This document shows, in pieces, positions 1 through 9,856 of a stretch of 64,000 nucleotides of DNA (position 1 is the stretch's first letter; each line of letters opens with the position of its first letter). The stretch covers positions 2,418,001-2,482,000 of the forward strand of contig NZ_OY761461.1 in NCBI RefSeq assembly GCF_963664555.1, given 5' to 3'. Source of the stretch: Labilibaculum sp. GTDB taxonomy: Bacteria > Bacteroidota > Bacteroidia > Bacteroidales > Marinifilaceae. Position numbers and translations under genes: made by a program. Below the pieces are notes generated by a model, which saw only the letters and a program-made list of their open reading frames with translations, did no database searches and was not told where the DNA came from.

Positions 1-1980
1 ATCGTAATATTGTTGTAAAAATTCAGCTTTTAGCTTGGCCATATCAACGCTCGACGGGCATTCCGATTTACAAGCTTTACACGATAAGCATAAATCTAAA
101 ATGTCATATAATTCCTTGTGATTGAATGGATTGATTTTGTCTGAGTCGGTAAGAAATTCACGAAACAGATTGGCTCTTGCCCGGGTAGTTAGTTTTTCAT
201 CCAGTGTGGCCTGATAACTTGGACACATTCCCTTGCCGGTGATATGAGTGTTTCTGCAATCGCCGGATCCGTTACAACGTTCTGCAGCACGAACAATTCC
301 CATGTCGTTGGAGAAATCGAAATAAGTTTGAATATTACGGGTTTTCTGATTGGGTTCATAACGCAAATGGGTATTCATTTTTGGCGTATCTACAATTTTA
401 CCGGGATTAAAGATGTTGTTGGGATCCCAGCATTGTTTGATATCCCGTAAGAGCTGATAGTTTTGTTCTCCAATCATAATGGAAATAAATTCACCACGCA
501 GTCTTCCATCACCATGCTCACCACTCAACGATCCATTGTACTTTTTCACAAGTTTCGCAGAATCCAAACCAATGGTATGAAATTTCTCCTGATCTTTGGA
601 ATCTTTCAAATTTAACACAGGCCGCATGTGAATTTCTCCGGTTCCAATATGCGCATGAAATATGCATTGTATTTCATGTTTTTTCATTAAATCCTTAAAT
701 TCGGTAATGTAATCGTATAATATTTCAGGAGTTACCGAGGTGTCTTCAATTAAAGAAACTGGTTTTGCATCACCTTTCATATTCGATAAAATTCCCAGAG
801 CTGATTTGCGTAAATCCCAAACTCGCGACATGTTATCTGCTCCTGAAACTATTGGGAAATGATAGCCAAGTTTTTTCTCTCGAAATTCAGCTTCCATTTC
901 CCGGGCAATTTTCTCGATTTCGTTTTTTGATTCTCTTGCAAACTCAATTATGAGCAATGCACCCGGATTTCCTTTTAAAAAGAACCGGTTTTTTGCTTGT
1001 GTAATATTTCCTTCAGTTAATTTCAGAATCTGATCATCCATTAATTCAACTGCACCCGGATGATATTTTAAGGCAATAAGATTCCCTTGAATTGCCTCTT
1101 CTAAATTTTCAAAATGAGCACAAATCAATGCTTTTTCTTTGGGAGGAACTGGTACCAGACTTAATTTTATTTCGGTTGTGAGAGCCAATGTTCCTTCTGA
1201 TCCAGCTAAAAGCTGACTAAAATTAAAAGCTTTTCCCTTTGAATGAAAAGGAGAGGAGGATGCTAATATATCAATGGCATAACCGGTATTTCTTCTTTTT
1301 ATTTTCGGATCGGGATATTCTCCTGCAATTGCTTCCTGATTTTTATCAGATGACAGAATACTTTTTATTTGCTGATACAATTTAGATTCTAAACCTTTGT
1401 TTTCATTGCATTTACGTTCAAATTCTTCATTGCTTAAAGGGGAAAAAACCGCTTTACTGCCATCGCTTAGCAGGCAAGTTACTTCGATAGTATGATCGCG
1501 TGTGCTCCCATAGATAATAGAATGCGATCCGCAGGAATTATTTCCCAGCATTCCACCCAGCATGCAACGACTGCTGGTTGAGGTTTCCGGACCAAAGAAC
1601 AAACCGTAATCTTTTAAATACAGGTTTAATTCATCAAGTATTACACCAGGCTGAACCCGAACCCAGGCTTCCTCTTTGTTGACTTCAAGAATTTTAGTGA
1701 AATGTTTTGATATATCAACCACAATTCCATTACCAACTACCTGTCCGGCCAAAGATGTTCCTGCAGCTCTTGGGATTAGTGATAAATTTTCATCAGATGC
1801 AAATTGGATTAAATGTTGTAAGTCACCTTCTGTTTTAGGATGACAAACTGCAAGAGGAAGAACTTTATAAGCGGAAGCATCAGTTGCATAGATAAGACGA
1901 GTGGTTATATCGCGATGTAGTTCTCCTTCCATTTTGCTTGTAAGTTCCTCAAATAAAAGGCTTTGTTTTGTTAGTTTCAT
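1..1980 (-). CDS. FAD-linked oxidase with C-terminal 4Fe-4S domain (D-lactate/2-hydroxyacid dehydrogenase type), C-terminus cut by window edge
   Basis: An uninterrupted 660-codon reading frame runs from an ATG at 1980 down to base 1 with no stop, so the C-terminus lies outside the window. The N-terminal half is a PCMH-type FAD-binding domain (PRAAGTSLAGQ, then MLGGMLGNNSCG), followed by the FAD-oxidase C domain (SGEHGDGR). The last ~110 residues carry two 4Fe-4S cysteine sets, one ending GKGMCPS and one CLSCKACKSECP. This is the GlcD/GlpC-fused architecture that oxidises D-lactate or another 2-hydroxyacid and passes electrons to the quinone or FeS pool. A cysteine-rich CCG domain would be expected beyond the edge. 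Substrate is inferred: pta-ackA next door fits lactate/acetate metabolism but does not prove it. Confidence 0.88.
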   Translation of the reverse strand, partial: MKLTKQSLLFEELTSKMEGELHRDITTRLIYATDASAYKVLPLAVCHPKTEGDLQHLIQFASDENLSLIPRAAGTSLAGQVVGNGIVVDISKHFTKILEVNKEEAWVRVQPGVILDELNLYLKDYGLFFGPETSTSSRCMLGGMLGNNSCGSHSIIYGSTRDHTIEVTCLLSDGSKAVFSPLSNEEFERKCNENKGLESKLYQQIKSILSSDKNQEAIAGEYPDPKIKRRNTGYAIDILASSSPFHSKGKAFNFSQLLAGSEGTLALTTEIKLSLVPVPPKEKALICAHFENLEEAIQGNLIALKYHPGAVELMDDQILKLTEGNITQAKNRFFLKGNPGALLIIEFARESKNEIEKIAREMEAEFREKKLGYHFPIVSGADNMSRVWDLRKSALGILSNMKGDAKPVSLIEDTSVTPEILYDYITEFKDLMKKHEIQCIFHAHIGTGEIHMRPVLNLKDSKDQEKFHTIGLDSAKLVKKYNGSLSGEHGDGRLRGEFISIMIGEQNYQLLRDIKQCWDPNNIFNPGKIVDTPKMNTHLRYEPNQKTRNIQTYFDFSNDMGIVRAAERCNGSGDCRNTHITGKGMCPSYQATLDEKLTTRARANLFREFLTDSDKINPFNHKELYDILDLCLSCKACKSECPSSVDMAKLKAEFLQQYYD

Positions 1981-2135
1981 AGGGCTGGTGTGATTGTGAT
2001 AATCGATTCTTTAAAATTGAAATTAATCTTTTATTTTAAAAAGCCGGCTTATTGAGAATGAATATTTATTAAAAAAATCAATTAAAAACTGTAAAAAATT
2101 TTTGAATTAGGAATCTAAAGTTTACGTTTTATTCA

Positions 2136-2143
2136 TACTTTTG
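2136..2143 (+). promoter_or_regulatory. Candidate -7 element (TACTTTTG) for pta-ackA
   Basis: TACTTTTG fits the Bacteroidota -7 consensus TAnnTTTG and lies 41 bases before the pta ATG. No clear TTTG is seen at the -33 position, so the call is tentative. Confidence 0.4.
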
Positions 2144-2184
2144 CAAAGTCGAGATTACAAAACTGATTAAAATACTGAATACCA

Positions 2185-3186
2185 ATGGACTTATTGCAGA
2201 AAATTAAGGAGAATGCACGTTTAAGTGGTAAAACAATTGTTTTACCTGAAGGAACAGAGGAGAGAACTTTACAAGCTACTGATATCCTTTTAAGTGAAAA
2301 AATCGCTAAGATTATCCTGATTGGAAACCCTGACGAAATCGCTTCTGAGGCGACTCGCTTAAATTTGAAAAATATCGGTGAGGCGATAATTGTTGATCCT
2401 AAAAATCATGACAAAATGGAAGCTTATGCTGAAATTTTGCTTGAATTGAGAAAGAGTAAAGGAATGACAATGGAAAAAGCCATGGTTTTGGTTCAGGATC
2501 CTTTGTATTTAGCAACCTTAATGATTAAAGCTGGTGATGCAGACGGCGAAGTTGCCGGTGCTTTAAATGCTACGGGTGATGTATTACGTCCGGCATTTCA
2601 GATTATAAAAACAATGCCGGGTATTTCTGTGGTATCAGGTGCTTTTATAATGATTTTAAAAGATAAAACATTTGGTGATAATGGAATGATGGTATTTGCA
2701 GATTGTGCAGTTCATCCAAATCCTACAGCAAGTGAATTGGCTGAAATTGCCGTAGCTACTGCAAAAACCACAAAAGCAATTGCTAAAATGGAACCTCGTG
2801 TAGCCATGTTAAGTTTCTCTACTATGGGATCTGGTAAACACGAAATGGTTGATAAAGTAGTTGAAGCAACCCGTTTGGCAAAAGAAATGGCTCCGGAATT
2901 TCAAATTGATGGTGAAATGCAGGCTGATGCTGCTATTGTAGAAGCCATTGGTGCTCAGAAAGCTCCTAACAGTGCAGTTGCCGGACGAGCTAATGTTTTG
3001 GTTTTCCCTACTCTGGAAGTTGGAAATATTGCATACAAACTGGTTCAGCGTTTGGCTGGAGCCGAAGCGGTAGGTCCTATTTTACAAGGAATGGCAGCGC
3101 CAATTAATGACTTGTCAAGGGGTTGTTCCGTTAGCGATATAGTAAACTTGGTTGCTATAACAGCGAATCAGGCTGCAGGATTATAA
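2185..3186 (+). CDS. pta: Phosphate acetyltransferase
   Basis: This 333-residue protein is the short single-domain form of phosphotransacetylase (PTA_PTB family), which interconverts acetyl-CoA and acetyl phosphate in the cytoplasm. Family signatures are the early KTIVLPEGTEERT segment, GDADGEVAGALNATGDVLRP in the middle and a C-terminal APINDLSRG. The long N-terminal regulatory domains of enterobacterial Pta are absent, as is common in Bacteroidota and Firmicutes. ackA follows after 38 bases on the same strand, so the two form the usual acetate/ATP-generating operon, closed by the terminator at 4455. Confidence 0.97.
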   Translation: MDLLQKIKENARLSGKTIVLPEGTEERTLQATDILLSEKIAKIILIGNPDEIASEATRLNLKNIGEAIIVDPKNHDKMEAYAEILLELRKSKGMTMEKAMVLVQDPLYLATLMIKAGDADGEVAGALNATGDVLRPAFQIIKTMPGISVVSGAFIMILKDKTFGDNGMMVFADCAVHPNPTASELAEIAVATAKTTKAIAKMEPRVAMLSFSTMGSGKHEMVDKVVEATRLAKEMAPEFQIDGEMQADAAIVEAIGAQKAPNSAVAGRANVLVFPTLEVGNIAYKLVQRLAGAEAVGPILQGMAAPINDLSRGCSVSDIVNLVAITANQAAGL

Positions 3187-3224
3187 TAAATAAAATATCA
3201 AACAAAATAAAAAACAAAATTCTG

Positions 3225-4433
3225 ATGAACGTTCTAGTTTTTAATTGTGGCAGCTCTTCCTTAAAGTATCAGTTATTAAGTATGGGTGAAGAAGCCACTT
3301 TGTTGGCAAAAGGTCTTGTTGAGAGAATTGGTCTTAAAGAAGGCGTTATTTCTCACAAACCAGAGGGGAAGAAGAAGTTCGAGTCGGTTCAGGATATTCC
3401 AAATCATGGAGTAGCAATCGACCTTGTACTAAAAGCACTTGTTCACCCAGAACACGGTGTTATCTCAAGTCTTAAAGAAATTGATGCTGCAGGTCATCGT
3501 GTAGCTCATGGCGGTGAATATTTTAAAGATAGTGCCCTTATTGATGCGAAGGTTAAAGAATTGATAGCGTCATGTTGTGAATTGGCGCCACTTCATAATC
3601 CAGCTAATTTAGAAGGAATTCTTTCTATGGAAAAACTACTTCCGGGTATTCCTCAGGTTGCTGTTTTTGATACATCTTTCCACCAAACACTCCCACCGGA
3701 GGCATTCATGTATGGATTGCCATATGATTGTTACGAAACTCTTCGTGTTCGTAAATATGGTTTTCACGGAACCAGTCATAAATTTGTTGCTAACAAAGCA
3801 TGTGAAATTTTAGGATGGAACATTGCGGATAAGAAAATTGTTAGCTGTCATTTGGGTAACGGAGCATCTGTTTGCGCAATTGATGGTGGAAAATCTATTG
3901 AAACATCAATGGGATTTACTCCAAATGAAGGTTTGTTAATGGGTACTCGTACAGGTAATTTGGATTTGGGTGCACTTCTTTATATCGCTGAAAAGAAAAA
4001 TTTGTCGATTGATGAAACAAACAAATTGATCAATAAACAAAGTGGATTGGCTGGTATTTCAGGTATCTCTTCTGATATGAGAGATTTGGAAATTGCTGCC
4101 GAAGGAGGAAATAAAAGAGCTCAATTAGCTTTGGATATGTTTGCTTATCGCGTGAAGCGTTTTGTAGGCTCATATACTGCATCTATGGGAGGTGTTGATT
4201 TGGTTATCTTTACTGGTGGAATTGGCGAGAATGATCCGGTTTCCCGTGCTAAGATTGCTGGTGATTTTGGTTATTTGGGTCTTGATTTTGACTTCGAAAA
4301 GAATGATGGTTTACGCGGTAAAGACGCAATTATTTCTAAAGAAGAATCAAAGGTGAAAGCCATGGTTATTACAACAAACGAAGAATTGGTTATTGCTTCA
4401 GATACACTGCGTATTGTAAGTGCAGTGGACTAA
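3225..4433 (+). CDS. ackA: Acetate kinase
   Basis: The 402-residue product makes acetate and ATP from acetyl phosphate, the last step of acetate fermentation. It starts with the ASKHA nucleotide-binding strand MNVLVFNCGSSSLKY and contains the acetate kinase signatures RKYGFHGTSH, HLGNGASVCA and MGTRTGNLD, with FTGGIGEND near the C-terminus. Length is normal for the family. It is the second gene of the pta-ackA pair and is followed 21 bases later by a strong intrinsic terminator. Confidence 0.98.
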   Translation: MNVLVFNCGSSSLKYQLLSMGEEATLLAKGLVERIGLKEGVISHKPEGKKKFESVQDIPNHGVAIDLVLKALVHPEHGVISSLKEIDAAGHRVAHGGEYFKDSALIDAKVKELIASCCELAPLHNPANLEGILSMEKLLPGIPQVAVFDTSFHQTLPPEAFMYGLPYDCYETLRVRKYGFHGTSHKFVANKACEILGWNIADKKIVSCHLGNGASVCAIDGGKSIETSMGFTPNEGLLMGTRTGNLDLGALLYIAEKKNLSIDETNKLINKQSGLAGISGISSDMRDLEIAAEGGNKRAQLALDMFAYRVKRFVGSYTASMGGVDLVIFTGGIGENDPVSRAKIAGDFGYLGLDFDFEKNDGLRGKDAIISKEESKVKAMVITTNEELVIASDTLRIVSAVD

Positions 4434-4454
4434 TTCGGCGAATAATTATACAGT

Positions 4455-4487
4455 AAAGCCCTGTCAAAAGACAGGGCTTTTTTTTTG
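4455..4487 (+). terminator. Intrinsic terminator of pta-ackA
   Basis: A perfect 10-bp stem (AAAGCCCTGT / ACAGGGCTTT) with a 6-base loop is followed by an uninterrupted T run. Confidence 0.93.
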
Positions 4488-4663
4488 TGAAAATGATATC
4501 TTTTTTAACGGCATTCATTGTTGAGTTGTAAGTTAAAAGTCTTATCAGTCATAAAAAAAATCGTTATAAACTTTTTTTTTGAAACAAAAGATCATAATTG
4601 TCGTTAAGGTACTAGTATTCATATAATAAATACTTTTTTGCAGTGTAAATCGAAAACTATTCA

Positions 4664-7600
4664 ATGCTTAGAATATCCATCTTATCAGTTCGGTTTTTTC
4701 TTATTTTATTATTGATCTCAAATTCATTTTCTTCTGAAGGGCAGAGAACGAATTTTCGGTTTTATCAATACAACAAAGAGAATAAACTAAATGAAGAATT
4801 GGTTAAATCCGCTCAGCAGGATTCTTTGGGAGTATACTATTTCGCTACAGACAAAGGAGTATTATGCTTGCAGAATGATCATTTTGTACCACTTATTTTA
4901 CCAGAAGGGAAATCGAGCTATTTTAAAGAGTTATTCAGGAGAAAGAATGGAGAACTTTTGGCAGTTTCTGATGATGCTGTTTATAAAATTGCTGGATCAT
5001 TAGAAAAAGCAGAGCTGGAATTGTTTATAGAATGCAATATTGCTCCTTCTCAACCGAAATACCCCAAGCATTTATTTGAGGATCAGAAGAATAATTTATG
5101 GATTACGGATTACAATCATATTTATAGGTACAAAGGGGAGGCTGTTGAAAAATTCGAAATGGAGAACCAAAACATGACTTCATCTTATGTGAGATCTTTT
5201 CAGTTTCTGGAGTGTGATAATGGAAATTTAATTGTAGTTTCTCAAAAAGGGTGGTTTTATAGCTTTAATAATCAAAGCAATAAATTTATTGGGCTGAATT
5301 TTAATCTCAATCTTATTATTCATTCTTCTTTTAAAATAGGTGCTAATGAATTTTTACTGGGCACCTCTCAGGGAGTTATTAAAATAGTGTTTGATTCTCA
5401 AGCCAAAGTCATTAGGAAAGATGTGATAACAGAGGATATTATTGCATCTTGTTTCGAAAGGGTTTCTGATAATAAAATTGTAATTGGAACATGGTTTCAA
5501 GGTCTTGCTGAGCTTGATATTGCAGATAAATATTCAGTGACCAATGTTGGAGGTTTTCCTTATTTCACGGTTAATGATATTTTTTTGGATGATTTTGGGA
5601 AATATTGGGTATCCACAAATTCGGGCGTTGTGCTTATGGAAAAGAAGTTCTTTTCATATCAATTTCAATCTTCGAATTCGGAATATATTGCATCTATTGA
5701 TCTTACTGATAATGGGAATGTAAATTTTGCCGGCACAACGGGTGTTTTCAAAGTGAATAATAAAAAAGACATTGAGAGGCTGCCTATCAATTTTGCAGGA
5801 TCGCTAAATGTTTTTAAGACTTCGGGAGATCTAAAATTAATAGGCACCGAGCAGGGGCGGTTTATTGTTTTTAAAGGCGAAGATTTACTTTTGGATATAG
5901 CCATTTCAAATCAGGCGGTTACCAGCATTCAGGTTTCTTCAGAACAAATTGCCTGGGTAGTTGCCAACAAAGAATTATTTAAGGTTAATTTAACGACCGG
6001 TCAGGTGACGAGTTATCTTGATTCATTTCGGGGACAACGCATCGTGCAGGATATAATCCTGGATTCGAAACAGAATCTTTATATTGGCGGGGAGTTTAAG
6101 CACTCCTATTTGTTTAAATATGACTTTGCTAAAGATGATATTATTAATATCAGTAAACCAATTTCATTTGCAATTGGTGAAGATTTTTGGGTGATCGATC
6201 TTGAGATGCATAAGGATATGCTCTATATGGGCACTTCGGAAGGTTTGTTAAAATATACTGAAAATCTTGTTGAAAGAGTCGATTTGGGTGAAATGTCAAA
6301 TAGTGAAGTTAATTCCGTTGCAATAGACAAACAAAATTCAATATGGCTGACGACAAGCAAAGGAGTAGTTCGTAAACGGAAATCTGATATTTCCTTGTTC
6401 ACACCGGAGCAAGGTTTGCCTTCAAAAACATTCATCAACCGAAGTTTACTGGTTGATTCGAAGAATTATTTATGGGTAGGAACTTCTAATGGTATTGCTT
6501 TCGCATCTATTTCAGATTCTATTCTATCAACTCCTATGCCTTTAGTATATGCAGCAGATTACGAAGGGAAGCTTATTCTTCAAAATAGTACTGTATCGAT
6601 GAGGGCGAACTCGATGTTATTATTGGATGTTGCCGCCAGTATCTATCCGCAAAAACAAAATAAATTTCAATTTTGTACAATTAATGCCTCTCAAAAAAGC
6701 CTGGATTGGAAAGAGCTATCGGCAAAAAATCAGATTTTACTATCAGAACTAAAACCAGGAAACTATCAGATTTGCATTCGTGGAAAGCATGAAGGAAATT
6801 ATACATGGAGCGAACATCGCATTATTTCGATTGTTGTAAAACAGGTATGGTATTTAAGCTGGTACACTATTCTTATCGAACTTTTAATCATATCATTTCT
6901 GATTTATTTAACGAATAAATACAGCAAAAGAAGAACAAAGAAGAATCTGTTAGCACTTGAGAAAATTGTCTCTGACCGAACAATACAGCTGCAAAATGCA
7001 AATGAGAGTTTATCGACTGCGAATATTGCAAAAGATAAATTTCTATCGATAATTGCTCACGATCTTAGGAATCCGTTTAATGCCATTCGTGGATTTTCAA
7101 GGATGCTGATAAAGGATTCTGATATTTTGACAGAAGAAGAAAAAAATGAGCTGATTGAGACTATATATAGAAGTTCTGATGATACATTTAAGCTTTTGGA
7201 AAGCTTATTGGAATGGGCCAATGTTCAGAAGGGAAATTTTAAATTAAATGTAGAAGAGTTTGATTTGAAATCTCTTTTGGAGAAAAATCTGAATATTCAT
7301 AAGAGTTTGGGATTGTTAAAAGGGCTTGACGTAAAAGGTGAATTTGATCATGTAAATGTGAAAGCTGACAAGGCGATGATAGATACTGTGATTCGAAATT
7401 TAATGTCAAATGCAATTAAATTTTCATTTCCTGGTCAAACAATTACATTAAGTTCGAATAGGACGAATGGTTTTGTTGTGATTCAGGTTTCAGATCAGGG
7501 GATTGGAATGACGGAAAAGCAATTGGAACAACTATTCAAAATTGATACTGTATTTACCAGCGAAGGTACCGCAAATGAATCGGGTACTGGATTCGGACTA

Positions 7601-7711
7601 ATGCTCTGCAAAGAATTTGTAGAATTGAATGGGGGTAAAATTTGGGTGGAGAGTGTAAAAGACAAAGGGACAAGTTTCTTTTTCTCGATTCCCAAAATAA
7701 CTGAACTCTAA
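4664..7711 (+). CDS. Two-component sensor histidine kinase with periplasmic beta-propeller, no receiver domain
   Basis: This 1015-residue protein has a signal peptide, a long periplasmic region of propeller repeats (segments such as NLWITD, YLWVGTSNG, SIWLTTSKGV) and a Y_Y_Y-like domain, one membrane helix around residues 728-752, then a HisKA domain with the phospho-accepting His near residue 799 (IAHDLRNPF) and a HATPase domain (N-box NLMSNAIKF, G-boxes DQGIGM and GTGFGLMLCKE). It resembles Bacteroidota hybrid two-component sensors but stops right after the ATPase domain, so it lacks the receiver and AraC output domains and needs a separate response regulator, none of which is in the window. 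The ligand is unknown; its place between pta-ackA and the ptb-like pair hints at a link to energy metabolism. Confidence 0.93.
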   Translation: MLRISILSVRFFLILLLISNSFSSEGQRTNFRFYQYNKENKLNEELVKSAQQDSLGVYYFATDKGVLCLQNDHFVPLILPEGKSSYFKELFRRKNGELLAVSDDAVYKIAGSLEKAELELFIECNIAPSQPKYPKHLFEDQKNNLWITDYNHIYRYKGEAVEKFEMENQNMTSSYVRSFQFLECDNGNLIVVSQKGWFYSFNNQSNKFIGLNFNLNLIIHSSFKIGANEFLLGTSQGVIKIVFDSQAKVIRKDVITEDIIASCFERVSDNKIVIGTWFQGLAELDIADKYSVTNVGGFPYFTVNDIFLDDFGKYWVSTNSGVVLMEKKFFSYQFQSSNSEYIASIDLTDNGNVNFAGTTGVFKVNNKKDIERLPINFAGSLNVFKTSGDLKLIGTEQGRFIVFKGEDLLLDIAISNQAVTSIQVSSEQIAWVVANKELFKVNLTTGQVTSYLDSFRGQRIVQDIILDSKQNLYIGGEFKHSYLFKYDFAKDDIINISKPISFAIGEDFWVIDLEMHKDMLYMGTSEGLLKYTENLVERVDLGEMSNSEVNSVAIDKQNSIWLTTSKGVVRKRKSDISLFTPEQGLPSKTFINRSLLVDSKNYLWVGTSNGIAFASISDSILSTPMPLVYAADYEGKLILQNSTVSMRANSMLLLDVAASIYPQKQNKFQFCTINASQKSLDWKELSAKNQILLSELKPGNYQICIRGKHEGNYTWSEHRIISIVVKQVWYLSWYTILIELLIISFLIYLTNKYSKRRTKKNLLALEKIVSDRTIQLQNANESLSTANIAKDKFLSIIAHDLRNPFNAIRGFSRMLIKDSDILTEEEKNELIETIYRSSDDTFKLLESLLEWANVQKGNFKLNVEEFDLKSLLEKNLNIHKSLGLLKGLDVKGEFDHVNVKADKAMIDTVIRNLMSNAIKFSFPGQTITLSSNRTNGFVVIQVSDQGIGMTEKQLEQLFKIDTVFTSEGTANESGTGFGLMLCKEFVELNGGKIWVESVKDKGTSFFFSIPKITEL

Positions 7712-7829
7712 AAAATCTTCCTTTTTGGTCTTGTGAAATTGCAATTTGCAATTTGCAATAATATCACATCTAAAAGATAATATTTGTAGGTTTTGATGTC
7801 TGGTTTCAATGCAATTCGTAATTATTTTC

Positions 7830-7837
7830 TATTTTTG
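7830..7837 (+). promoter_or_regulatory. Candidate -7 element (TATTTTTG) for the ptb-like pair
   Basis: TATTTTTG matches TAnnTTTG and lies about 60 bases before the first ptb-like start. A TTTC at 7804 is a weak -33 partner with a 22-base spacer. Confidence 0.35.
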
Positions 7838-7898
7838 CCTTACACTTAAACAATAAGGATTTAATTTCCTGAAACACATTCACTAAAAAATATTGAAG

Positions 7899-8804
7899 AT
7901 GATTACACGTTTAGATCAAATCATTGATGTTCTTAAAAACAGCGAAAAGAAGCGTTTGGTAGCTGCTTATGCGAACGATTCTCATACTATTGGAGCGGTA
8001 AATGATGCAGTGCAGCAAGGCATTATTGATGCGACATTGGTCGGCGACAGAGAAATGATAGAGAAAATTTGTGCGGAATACAATTTTGACATCGCTAAGT
8101 TTACGATTGTGCACGAACCGGATGAATTAAAAGCGGCCCTAAAATCTGTTGAGTTAATCAACAATGGTGAAGGTGATATGATTATGAAAGGTCTTGTTAG
8201 TACAGATAAGTACATGAAGGCAATTTTAAATAAAGAAACCGGACTGATGCCTCCAAAAGCAGTTTTAAGTCATGTTACCGTGATGGAGAATCCAAATTAC
8301 TACAAATTAATGGTAGTAAGTGATGTTGCCGTTATTCCTCAGCCCGATTTAGATCAGAAGATTGCGATCACCAACTATGTTATAAATGTTGCACGTGCTT
8401 TGGGTATCAATAAACCTAAGGTTGCCTTAATTGCGGCTTCGGAACAGGTTTTACCAAAAATGCAGGCGTGTGTCGATGCGGCTATCATTTCGAAGATGGC
8501 AGACCGCGGTCAAATTAAAAATGCTTATGTTGACGGCCCTTTGGCTATTGATGTTGCTATTGATAAAGAATCAGCAGAGATTAAGAAATTGGATTCGATG
8601 GTTGCCGGTGATGCAGACTGTATGGTATTTCCAAATATAGAAGCAGGTAATGTATTTTACAAGGTGAACACCAAATTGGCAAATGCTGAATTGGGAGCAA
8701 TGGTTGTTGGGGCAAAATGTCCGGCAATTCTTTCTTCCCGCGGCGATAGCGTAAAAACCAAATTGTATTCTATCGCATTAGCGGCTTTGGTGGCTTCAAA
8801 ATAA
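7899..8804 (+). CDS. Phosphate butyryltransferase-like acyltransferase, copy 1
   Basis: A 301-residue member of the PTA_PTB family, shorter than Pta and close in length to Clostridium Ptb. Recognisable segments are the early VAAYANDSHTIGAV, MKGLVSTDKYMKAIL, VSDVAVIPQPDLDQKI and a late MVFPNIEAGNVFYK. The family swaps phosphate and CoA on short acyl groups. The ATG at 7899 is preferred over an in-frame TTG two codons earlier. It lies 77 bases before a paralogue, so both are probably co-transcribed. No butyrate kinase is in the window, so whether the substrate is butyryl-CoA, a branched acyl-CoA or something else is open. Confidence 0.88.
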   Translation: MITRLDQIIDVLKNSEKKRLVAAYANDSHTIGAVNDAVQQGIIDATLVGDREMIEKICAEYNFDIAKFTIVHEPDELKAALKSVELINNGEGDMIMKGLVSTDKYMKAILNKETGLMPPKAVLSHVTVMENPNYYKLMVVSDVAVIPQPDLDQKIAITNYVINVARALGINKPKVALIAASEQVLPKMQACVDAAIISKMADRGQIKNAYVDGPLAIDVAIDKESAEIKKLDSMVAGDADCMVFPNIEAGNVFYKVNTKLANAELGAMVVGAKCPAILSSRGDSVKTKLYSIALAALVASK

Positions 8805-8881
8805 GTTACAGGTGTCAGGTATCAAGAGTGGCCTTTTGTCTTGATTCCTGATGTTTTTCTCACTTCTCAAATCTTTAAAAA

Positions 8882-9793
8882 ATGTCCCCAATACGTTCAC
8901 TCGGTCAAATGGTCGAACATCTTCGCAAGAGCGGAAAAAAGAAGAAAATTGCTGTAGCATATGCTCAGGATCCAAACACCATTGGAGCAATTGCTAAAGC
9001 CATCGCAGAAGGATTTGTAGAGGCTGTTATGATTGGCGATGAAGCAGAGATTAGAAGTAAAGCCAAGGATGAAGGAATTAATCCTGATGTATTCACGATT
9101 GTTCATATTCCAAACGATGTAGCGGCAACAACTGAAGCCGTTCGCATGGCACGTTTCGATGATGTGGATGTGGTGATGAAAGGTTTGGTAGGTACCGATA
9201 AATTTCTGAAAGCAGTCTTAAACAAAGAGGATGGTTTGTTGCCGCCAAAAGCAGTAATGAGCTACGTTTGTGCATTGGATTTGCCCAAATACAACAAGCT
9301 TTTGTTTGTTTCGGATACAGCAGTATTGCCTTTTCCTGATTTGAATCAGAAAATTGCTATGGTGAACTATTCGGTGAAAATGGCCCGGAAGTTTGGGATT
9401 GAAAAACCAAAAGTGGCCTTGATATCGGCAACAGAGAAACCAAATACAGCATTTCCGTCGAGTATTGATGATGCAATTATTTGCAAAATGGCCGATCGTG
9501 GTCAGATAAAAGATTGCATTGTTGATGGTCCATTGGATGTGTTTTTGGCTTGCGATCCTGCTTCGGCAGAGATTAAAGGAATTCCAACACCAATAAATGG
9601 TGAGGCAGATTGCCTGGTATTTCCATCATTGGAAGCATGCAACTCATTTTACAAAGGATTGATGCTGTTTGCGGGTGGTGAGCTGGCTGGCTTAATTCAG
9701 GGAACAACAAAACCAGTTGTGGTGATGTCGCGAAGCGAAAGCGAAAAATCGAAATTCTATTGCATTGCACTGTCGGTTTTAATGGCAGACTAA
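8882..9793 (+). CDS. Phosphate butyryltransferase-like acyltransferase, copy 2
   Basis: The 303-residue product is a clear paralogue of the gene just upstream: the same block order (VAYAQDPNTIGAI, MKGLVGTDKFLKAVL, VSDTAVLPFPDLNQKI, CLVFPSLEACNSFYK) but many substitutions, so the duplication is old. It belongs to the PTA_PTB family of phosphate acyltransferases. Retention of two diverged tandem copies suggests different acyl-chain preference or a hetero-oligomer; both are inference. A partner acyl kinase is not encoded next door, the next DNA being repeat-rich and non-coding. Confidence 0.87.
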   Translation: MSPIRSLGQMVEHLRKSGKKKKIAVAYAQDPNTIGAIAKAIAEGFVEAVMIGDEAEIRSKAKDEGINPDVFTIVHIPNDVAATTEAVRMARFDDVDVVMKGLVGTDKFLKAVLNKEDGLLPPKAVMSYVCALDLPKYNKLLFVSDTAVLPFPDLNQKIAMVNYSVKMARKFGIEKPKVALISATEKPNTAFPSSIDDAIICKMADRGQIKDCIVDGPLDVFLACDPASAEIKGIPTPINGEADCLVFPSLEACNSFYKGLMLFAGGELAGLIQGTTKPVVVMSRSESEKSKFYCIALSVLMAD

Positions 9794-9856
9794 AATATTT
9801 GGTAATTATCAATTGATAATTGAAGAGGCGCGAAGTATCGTGTCTCTTTTTTTTGC

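Noticed and set aside
244..953. Plus-strand frames of 60-70 codons in the first kilobase
   Set aside because: They are opposite-strand shadows of the long partial FAD-linked oxidase gene, which explains the whole interval.
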